Positions 4,289 to 8,998 of a DNA stretch of 8,998 nt are shown here, in pieces. A program made the position numbers and the translations under genes. Within the stretch, counting starts at the first letter, position 1; every line of letters begins with the position of its first letter. The notes below the pieces were generated by a model. The model saw only the letters and a program-made list of their open reading frames with translations. It was not told where the DNA came from and did no database searches. The stretch is taken from assembly GCA_947371645.1 (NCBI GenBank), contig CANBQJ010000153.1, positions 1 through 8,998 of the forward strand. The letters are read 5' to 3'. Source of the stretch: Burkholderiales bacterium (GTDB taxonomy: Bacteria; Pseudomonadota; Gammaproteobacteria; Burkholderiales; Burkholderiaceae).

Positions 4289-5917
4289 TCAGGCCAGGCC
4301 CATCAGCCGCAAGGCGATGAAGAAGGACCAGGTGCCACACAGGTGCGCCTTCTGGAACGCCCCGCCGTCCGAGACCACGCTCGCATCGGGCACCAAGGTG
4401 AGCAGCGGCTTGCGGCCCGAATTGAAGCGCGGCCAGGCCACATCGCCATCTGTCGATGTCAGCGTGCTGCCCGGGTCACCCGTGTGCGCGAAGCGCTTGA
4501 GGTAGCGCTGCATTTGCTGCGACAGACGCAACTGCGTGGGCGTCAGCGAGATGGGCGCGCCGCCAGTCGGCGTCTGGAACCAGTAGATCAGGTCGGATGC
4601 ATGGAAAGCGCCCTGGTCCAGAAACGGGTCCACATAGAACGCAGGTGCTTTCCGGTCGGCGAACTCGTACATGAACACGGGCACCTGGTCTGCTGCCCGC
4701 TGCGCCAACTCGTTGCTCTGGCAGGCGAACACGTCTGTGAGCACCTGAGAGGCGGCCAGGTTGGGGGCGCCCAACTTGCTGCTGGGGTAAATCAGGCCGG
4801 TGAGCAAAGGCTGCAAGGACGCACCCACAAAGCCAGAGACGGCCTGCTTGTACTCGGATTCGGTCATGGCCGTGCCATCCAGCTCATAGCTGACGGGGAT
4901 GAAGCCTCGCCCTTCTTCCGTCGTCGAGCCCACCATGATGGGCACCTGATTGAACTGGCCTTTGCTCACGGCCTTGAACACGTCTTGCGTGATCATTTCG
5001 CCATCCACAAAGTTGTGCCAGGGCACCCCGATGCGGGCGATGTCAGCGTAAGTGGGTGAGGCACGCAGGATGTCGTCCACGCTGCGGGCGCGCAGACAGG
5101 CCATCTGGTCGGCGCCAGTGGGGCAGCCCAGTTTGCCGGCAAAGCCGTCGCCCGTTTGTGCCGCCTGGCTGGCGGATGTCAGCCCGGGAGGCTCAACGCC
5201 ACTGGCCACAAAGGCGCGCTGAAACAAGCCGGCTGCGGTGGGCGATGCCAGGTGCACAGACACGGAGTTGGCACCAATGGACTGCCCCGCCAGTGTCACG
5301 CGCTGCGAATCACCTTGAAAGGCCGCGATGTTGCGCTGCACCCAGCGCATGGCCGCTTGCTGGTCTTGCAAGGCAAAGTTGTGCCCGCGAGCTTCGGCCT
5401 GCATGCCCGATGTCCACAACCACCCCAGGGCGCCCAGGCGGTAGTTGAAGGTGACCACCACGGCGTCGGTGGCCTGTGCCAGCTTGCTGGCGTCGAAGTA
5501 GGAGCCCGACCCCAACAGCGTGCCGCTGCCATGCACCCACAGGATGACGGGGCGAGGCTTGTCTGAAGCGCCTGGTGGCACATAGACGTTGAGCAGCAGG
5601 CAATCTTCGCTGTGTGGACCATTGTCTGCGATGACCTCTGGCGCCTGAGGGCAGGCGGGCCCGAAGCGCGAAGCGTCACGCAGGCCCGACCAGGCTTCAG
5701 GTGCTTGCGGCGCCACCCACCGCAGCGCGCCCACGGGGGGCTTGGCGTAAGGGATGCCGCGAAACTGCGCCACGCCCGCGGTCTGTGTACCTTGGAGGTC
5801 GCCTTGTGCGGTGTGCACGGTGAGGGCGTCGTTCGCAACGGCCCAGCCGGGGAGGCCCAGGGTAAGGATGCCGCACAGGGCCCACGCCCCTTTGCCCAAG
5901 GTGATGCTTGATCTCAT
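4289..5917 (-). CDS. Secreted type-B carboxylesterase (paralogue 1)
   Basis: Alpha/beta-hydrolase of the type-B carboxylesterase/para-nitrobenzyl esterase family, hydrolysing carboxylic esters, probably in the periplasm or outside the cell. The 542-aa length is typical. Residues 1-28 form a signal peptide (cleavage AVA/ND). Family landmarks follow in order: FRGIPYAKPPVGALRW (52-67), SEDCLLLNVYVP (103-114), oxyanion loop HGSGTLLGSGS (129-139), nucleophile elbow GQSIGANSV with Ser213 (211-219), acid region STTEEGRGF with Glu335, and GAFHASDLIYWF with His439. C89/C106 and C265/C274 match the family's usual disulfides. The HGSG and GQSIGA forms differ from the usual HGGG and GESAGA but keep the G-x-S-x-G core. 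The ATG at 5917 has AGGAG 6 nt upstream. A partial paralogue lies at 8197-8998. The gene diverges from the LytS-type kinase gene, and its stop is 6 bp from the NUDIX stop. Confidence 0.93.
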   Translation of the reverse strand: MRSSITLGKGAWALCGILTLGLPGWAVANDALTVHTAQGDLQGTQTAGVAQFRGIPYAKPPVGALRWVAPQAPEAWSGLRDASRFGPACPQAPEVIADNGPHSEDCLLLNVYVPPGASDKPRPVILWVHGSGTLLGSGSYFDASKLAQATDAVVVTFNYRLGALGWLWTSGMQAEARGHNFALQDQQAAMRWVQRNIAAFQGDSQRVTLAGQSIGANSVSVHLASPTAAGLFQRAFVASGVEPPGLTSASQAAQTGDGFAGKLGCPTGADQMACLRARSVDDILRASPTYADIARIGVPWHNFVDGEMITQDVFKAVSKGQFNQVPIMVGSTTEEGRGFIPVSYELDGTAMTESEYKQAVSGFVGASLQPLLTGLIYPSSKLGAPNLAASQVLTDVFACQSNELAQRAADQVPVFMYEFADRKAPAFYVDPFLDQGAFHASDLIYWFQTPTGGAPISLTPTQLRLSQQMQRYLKRFAHTGDPGSTLTSTDGDVAWPRFNSGRKPLLTLVPDASVVSDGGAFQKAHLCGTWSFFIALRLMGLA

Positions 5918-6064
5918 GTTCGCTCCTGTTGGATGTTGGAGCCCACAGGCTAGACACCCCCAAGTCGATCGACCATCCGGATGCGCCGGGGCTCAGGCCA
6001 TGCAGCGCGAACGTCAGCCTGCGGGCGCCACCTGACCCCGCCGCGCGCAGGGGCCACCGCATGT

Positions 6065-6095
6065 CCGTTGGCGACAGCCCACGGTCGTTCGCGAC
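6065..6095. promoter_or_regulatory. Direct-repeat operator candidate for the LytTR regulator
   Basis: CCGTTGGCGAC (6065-6075) and TCGTTCGCGAC (6085-6095) match at 9 of 11 positions and start 20 bp apart, about two helical turns. The similarity continues into GCCCA after each copy. LytTR-family regulators bind pairs of roughly 9-bp direct repeats spaced about 21 bp, and the AlgR consensus CCGTTCGTC resembles these repeats. The pair lies 62-92 bp upstream of the kinase ATG in the divergent esterase-kinase region. A CGTTCGCG core also occurs inverted at 6006-6013. Autoregulation and control of the esterase are inferred. Confidence 0.5.
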
Positions 6096-6101
6096 GCCCA
6101 A

Positions 6102-6125
6102 GGCGCATTCGCGCCCCCATGCGCC
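6102..6125. repeat. 7-bp-arm inverted repeat upstream of the kinase gene
   Basis: GGCGCAT (6102-6108) and ATGCGCC (6119-6125) form a perfect inverted repeat with a 10-bp centre. It ends 31 bp before the kinase ATG and would overlap the -35 position of the -10 box proposed at 6145. This placement suits a repressor or a second regulator; it could also be chance in GC-rich DNA. Confidence 0.4.
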
Positions 6126-6144
6126 AGGTCAAGCCCACTTGCGC

Positions 6145-6156
6145 TAGCCTCTTGCC
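6145..6156 (+). promoter_or_regulatory. -10-like box immediately before the kinase ATG (possible leaderless start)
   Basis: TAGCCT at 6145-6150 fits the TANNNT form of a -10 element, and the A of the kinase ATG is the seventh base after it, where transcription would begin. There is no convincing Shine-Dalgarno before the ATG, which agrees with a leaderless message. No clear -35 box is seen, so an activator would be needed, in line with the direct repeats upstream. Low confidence because -10 matches are common. Confidence 0.3.
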
Positions 6157-7317
6157 ATGTCCGGCTCAGCCCAGGTTTTCTACCCCCCCAACCTCTGGTG
6201 GCGCAACGCCCTGCCCAGGTTGGCGCTCGTCAACGAGGTGCTCGTCTCTGTGGGCGGGGTATCGATGTTCGCTGCGGGCCTCCTGGGGCCACAGGCGCCC
6301 CATGGGCCTGGCCTGCTCTACCACCTTGTCTTGATGCACTGCGTAGGCTGGAGCTGCATGGCGGTGATGGCCACGTCAGGGCTGTGGGTCGTGCGCCGCG
6401 CCTGGCGGCTCATGCCCGATGCCAAGCGCCGCTATGAACAGCATGGCGCCTACCCTGGTCTCTTGCCTGCAGGCCGCGCACAGCTGGTTCTGAGCACGGT
6501 CGCCAGCGTGTTCTTCGCGGCCTGGTTGGGCCGCGAACTGCTGGCCCTGTGCTGGCCTTGGCTGCGCCCGAATGAAGCCACCCCCCTGCCGCCTTACGGG
6601 CTGGCGGTCTTCAACACCGTCTATGGAACACTGGCCGTCTATGCCTTCGAGTTCTTCAGGGACCGGGCCATCTCGTCGCGACACCGTGCCAAGCGGGCAC
6701 AGGATCTGAGCGTGCAGGCTCAACTGGACCTGCTGAGGTCCCAGCTGGAGCCGCACATGCTCTTCAACACCTTGGCCAACGTCAACGACCTGATCGACGA
6801 AGACCCAGGCCAAGCCAAAGCCATGCTCCAGCGACTGATCACCTTCCTTCGGGCCAGTTTGCAGGGCAGCCGGGTGGGTGAGCACCCCTTGTCCGCAGAG
6901 TTCAGCCTCGTGGCCGACTACCTGGCCATCATGCAGATTCGCATGGGGGAGCGCCTTCAGGCCGACCTTCAATTGCCGCCTGCACTGGCCCACCTCCCCG
7001 TGCCGACCTTGTTGCTGCAGCCCCTGGTCGAAAATGCCATCCAACATGGGCTGGCACCGCGACGGGCGGGGGGCACGCTGCGCCTGGTGGCCGATCTGCA
7101 CGGGCATCAGCTCAGGCTGAGGGTGAGCAACACCGGCGGCGCCCCGCAACAAGCCACCCAAGGCGGTGGCTTTGGCCTGCGCTGTGTGGCCGAGCGACTG
7201 CAGGCCACTTACGGCGACCGCGCAGGCATTGCCTTGCTGCACCACCCGGACATTGACAGCACCGAAGTCACCGTGAACCTGCCCTGCCCCGAAGCCGCAC
7301 CAGCCCGTCCTGCCTGA
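6157..7317 (+). CDS. LytS/YehU-type membrane sensor histidine kinase
   Basis: Sensor kinase that autophosphorylates on histidine and passes the phosphate to the response regulator encoded just downstream. The product is 386 aa. Four hydrophobic segments lie at about 25-43, 53-79, 109-133 and 147-166, with no large periplasmic domain, so the signal is probably membrane-embedded or small. The His_kinase domain follows: LDLLRSQLEPHMLFNTLANV (190-209) places the phospho-acceptor at His200. The ATP-binding domain has VENAIQHG (N box, Asn293), VSNTGG (323-328) and GGGFGLRCVAERL (336-348). These are hallmarks of the LytS/YehU class, which pairs with LytTR regulators. The ATG at 6157 is followed by a plausible cytoplasmic start; no good ribosome site is visible. 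The gap to the regulator is 6 bp, so the two are surely co-transcribed. The flanking esterase genes suggest a link to ester or lipid metabolism (inference). Confidence 0.93.
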   Translation: MSGSAQVFYPPNLWWRNALPRLALVNEVLVSVGGVSMFAAGLLGPQAPHGPGLLYHLVLMHCVGWSCMAVMATSGLWVVRRAWRLMPDAKRRYEQHGAYPGLLPAGRAQLVLSTVASVFFAAWLGRELLALCWPWLRPNEATPLPPYGLAVFNTVYGTLAVYAFEFFRDRAISSRHRAKRAQDLSVQAQLDLLRSQLEPHMLFNTLANVNDLIDEDPGQAKAMLQRLITFLRASLQGSRVGEHPLSAEFSLVADYLAIMQIRMGERLQADLQLPPALAHLPVPTLLLQPLVENAIQHGLAPRRAGGTLRLVADLHGHQLRLRVSNTGGAPQQATQGGGFGLRCVAERLQATYGDRAGIALLHHPDIDSTEVTVNLPCPEAAPARPA

Positions 7318-7323
7318 ACCAAC

Positions 7324-8118
7324 ATGAACCCAACATCTGCACCCTGCGCTGCCCGCGCCGTCCTGGCAGAGGACGAACCTGTGCTGGCCCGCGGCCTGGT
7401 CCGCACGTTGACGTCGTTGTGGCCCAGCCTCCAGATGGCCACGGTGGTGCACGACGGTCTGGCCGCGATCGAGGCCGCCGCCTTGCACCGGCCCGACGTG
7501 CTGTTCATGGACATCCAGATGCCGGAATGCACCGGCATCGAAGCGGCCCGCCAGATCATGGACGATTGGCCCGATGGCCAACCCTTGCCGCTCGTCGTGT
7601 TCATCACGGCCTTTGACCGGTTCGCCATCGATGCTTTCGACCAGGCGGCGGCGGACTACATCCTCAAGCCAGTGGACACGGAACGCCTGGCTGCCAGCGT
7701 GAAGCGCCTGCAACAACGGCTGCAAAATCGCCAAGCCCTGCCCGAACAAACGCTGTCTCTGCTGCACTCGCTGGCCCGATCCGCACAGGCAGAACCATTG
7801 CGCCACATCCAGGCGGCGGTGGGGGCCACCTTGCACCTGGTCCCTGTGTCAGAGGTGCAGTGCTTCCTGGCCGACGACAAATACGTGCAGGTGTTGACGT
7901 CGGCGCGCACCTGGCTGATCCGCACGCCCATGCGTGAGCTCGCCCAGCGGCTGGACCCCCAGGATTTTGTCCAGATCCACCGCGGCTGCGTGGTCCGCTG
8001 GAGCGCCATCGAACGCGTGGTCAAAGAAGACACGGGCCGCCTGAGCGTTTTCCTCAAAGGGCGCCCTCTGCCTCAAGTGGTCAGTCGCAGCCACGCGCAT
8101 CATTTCAGGGCGATGTGA
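7324..8118 (+). CDS. LytTR-family DNA-binding response regulator
   Basis: Response regulator, the partner of the preceding kinase. The 264-aa product has an N-terminal receiver domain: acidic pair E16/D17, phospho-acceptor D63 in VLFMDIQMPECTG, the switch Thr95 in VVFITAFD, and Lys115 in YILKPVDTERL. A linker (about 120-158) leads to a LytTR DNA-binding domain (about 160-260). Its signatures include VSEVQCFLADDKYVQVLTSARTWLIR (175-200), IHRGCVVRWSAIERV (218-232) and the end PLPQVVSRSHAHHF. All key receiver residues are present, so it should be phosphorylation-controlled. The ATG at 7324 lies 6 bp after the kinase stop with a poor ribosome site, suggesting translational coupling. Direct repeats of LytTR type at 6065-6095 are a candidate target. 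The gene converges with the second esterase gene across a hairpin-filled gap. Confidence 0.95.
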   Translation: MNPTSAPCAARAVLAEDEPVLARGLVRTLTSLWPSLQMATVVHDGLAAIEAAALHRPDVLFMDIQMPECTGIEAARQIMDDWPDGQPLPLVVFITAFDRFAIDAFDQAAADYILKPVDTERLAASVKRLQQRLQNRQALPEQTLSLLHSLARSAQAEPLRHIQAAVGATLHLVPVSEVQCFLADDKYVQVLTSARTWLIRTPMRELAQRLDPQDFVQIHRGCVVRWSAIERVVKEDTGRLSVFLKGRPLPQVVSRSHAHHFRAM

Positions 8119-8134
8119 ACCGGTCATCGCCGGC

Positions 8135-8196
8135 ACCAGAGCCGAAGTCGAGCTCGATGCTGCCCAAGCAGGTCGAGCGGACTTCGGCTGGCTGGT
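8135..8196. terminator. 62-nt imperfect hairpin filling the gap between convergent genes
   Basis: ACCAG+AGCCGAAGTC (8135-8149) pairs with GACTTCGGCT+CTGGT (8180-8189 and 8192-8196) with a 2-nt bulge. Inside, GCTCGA (8152-8157) pairs with TCGAGC (8173-8178) and TGCT (8158-8161) with AGCA (8167-8170). That makes about 25 base pairs in one arm. It fills the gap between the stop of the LytTR gene (8118) and that of the second esterase (8197). It has no U-run on either strand; it may be a bidirectional end for transcripts or protect their 3' ends. Confidence 0.6.
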
Positions 8197-8998
8197 TCAC
8201 ATGCCGCCCAAGCCCTTCAGCGCCGTCAACAAGGACCATGCCGTGCACTGGTGAGCCCGAGAAAAGCCGCTCCCTGTCTGCACGGTGGTGGCGTCAGGCA
8301 CCAGCGTCAGCATCGGTGCCTTGGGCTTGCTGAACAGAGGCCAGACAGGGCCGGACGCCGGGTTGTCGTTCACACGGCCCGTCGCCGCAAACTGCCCCCA
8401 GAAACCCATCATGTCGTCAGACAAGCGCTTCTGTGCGGGGTTCAGCGCCAGTGGTGCACCGGCAATCGGCGTTTGAAACCAGTACAGCAGGTCTGAGGCA
8501 TGGAACGCGCCCGAGGGCAAGAAGGGGTCGTGGAAGAACTCCGGCGCGCTGCGGTCCGCGAACTCATAGGCATAGACCGGCACATGGCCGCTGGCCCGTT
8601 GCGCCAAATCGTAAGCGGGGCAAGCGAACCAGCCGTCCGTCAGCAACTGCGAATAGGCCGCCGTCGGGCCACCCAACTTGCCGCTGGGGTACATGAGCGC
8701 CGTCAGCAGGGGTTGCACCGCCGTCCCCGCAAAATTCTGTGCGGCGGTCACGTACTCATCCTGCGTCATGGCTGTGCCATCCAGGTCGTAGGTGGCGGGC
8801 ACAAAGCCTCGCCCCTCGTCCTGGGTCGACCCCACCATCACGGGCACCTGGTTGAAACGCCCTTTGGACACGGCGCTCAGCACCTCGCCTGTGATCACGT
8901 CACCATCGATGAAATACGACCAGCCCAGGCCCTTGCCCTTGGCGATGTCGAAATAGCTGGGAGAAGCCTGCAACAAGGCTTCTGGTGACTTGCCGCGC
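8197..8998 (-). CDS. Type-B carboxylesterase (paralogue 2), C-terminal part, cut by window edge
   Basis: C-terminal 266 residues of a second secreted-type carboxylesterase; the N-terminal half, with signal peptide, oxyanion loop and nucleophile serine, lies beyond the window, so activity cannot be judged. The frame is open to the edge, and the first visible residues (RGKSPEALLQASPSY) align with about residue 277 of the esterase at 4289-5917. The acid region STQDEGRGF (Glu codon 8817-8815) and GAFHASDLLYWFQTP (His codon 8502-8500) are both intact. The two proteins agree at more than half of their positions by eye, including YEFADR-AP, TLVPDA and the AH-C-W C-terminal pattern, but their DNA is clearly diverged, so the duplication is old. 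It converges with the LytTR regulator gene 78 bp away. Both esterases are on the same strand, with the two-component genes between them. Confidence 0.92.
   Translation of the reverse strand, partial: RGKSPEALLQASPSYFDIAKGKGLGWSYFIDGDVITGEVLSAVSKGRFNQVPVMVGSTQDEGRGFVPATYDLDGTAMTQDEYVTAAQNFAGTAVQPLLTALMYPSGKLGGPTAAYSQLLTDGWFACPAYDLAQRASGHVPVYAYEFADRSAPEFFHDPFLPSGAFHASDLLYWFQTPIAGAPLALNPAQKRLSDDMMGFWGQFAATGRVNDNPASGPVWPLFSKPKAPMLTLVPDATTVQTGSGFSRAHQCTAWSLLTALKGLGGM

Noticed and set aside
4343..5059. A 238-aa plus-strand frame within the esterase gene
   Set aside because: Antisense shadow of the esterase C-terminal half; the esterase frame carries all catalytic motifs.
6082..6096. Small TTCG-loop hairpin (GTCG-TTCG-CGAC) as a terminator for the kinase region
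   Set aside because: The stem is only 4 bp, there is no U-tract, and the sequence is better explained as part of the direct-repeat pair.
6376..7836. A 486-aa open frame on the minus strand opposite the kinase and regulator genes
   Set aside because: It runs antisense across two well-supported genes and their junction, with no domain signatures and antisense-like composition.
1..8998. CRISPR arrays, tRNA or rRNA genes, insertion sequences, phage or integrase genes
   Set aside because: No regularly spaced repeats of CRISPR type, no tRNA-like cloverleaf or rRNA-like stretch, and no transposase or integrase motif in any convincing frame.

Overview
The window is high-GC bacterial chromosome with long, confidently coding ORFs. 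The gene content (urt urea transporter, a VPEA-type PEP-CTERM protein, a spermidine synthase-like protein, a LytS/LytTR two-component pair) and protein style suggest a betaproteobacterium of the order Burkholderiales, perhaps near Aquabacterium, Leptothrix or Ideonella. The order is inferred from protein character only; no rRNA or other taxonomic marker is present.

Layout. Positions 1-1807 (minus strand) hold the start of the urea ABC transporter operon: urtA (530-1807), then the beginning of urtB (371 down to 1, cut by the window edge). The urtA-urtB gap is not plain: it holds a 16-bp GU-containing hairpin and a strong intrinsic terminator whose U-tract ends only about 15 nt before the urtB start codon. 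Upstream of urtA (1808-2033) are a candidate sigma-54 promoter, an inverted repeat near the predicted start site, and an array of 7-mers spaced exactly 11 bp apart. Positions 2034-2813 (minus) encode a secreted protein with a PEP-CTERM-like tail. Its leader carries a near-ideal Shine-Dalgarno sequence in front of a tiny out-of-frame ORF. Diverging from it on the plus strand are a spermidine synthase-like protein (2939-3679) and a zinc-ribbon NUDIX hydrolase (3761-4282).

The right half (4289-8998) looks like one functional neighbourhood. A complete secreted type-B carboxylesterase (4289-5917, minus) and a truncated paralogue (8197-8998, minus, running off the window) flank a plus-strand two-component system: a four-helix membrane histidine kinase of the LytS/YehU type (6157-7317) and a LytTR response regulator (7324-8118). 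The divergent 239-bp region between the first esterase and the kinase contains a pair of 11-bp direct repeats 20 bp apart, the architecture LytTR regulators usually bind, plus a 7-bp inverted repeat and a -10-like box just before the kinase ATG. A 62-nt imperfect hairpin exactly fills the gap between the convergent regulator and second esterase genes.

The most interesting hypothesis is that the esterases and the LytTR system form a dedicated sensing-and-hydrolysis module: an envelope kinase would sense an ester or its breakdown product and control the flanking secreted esterases. No tRNA, rRNA, CRISPR array, transposase or integrase is seen.
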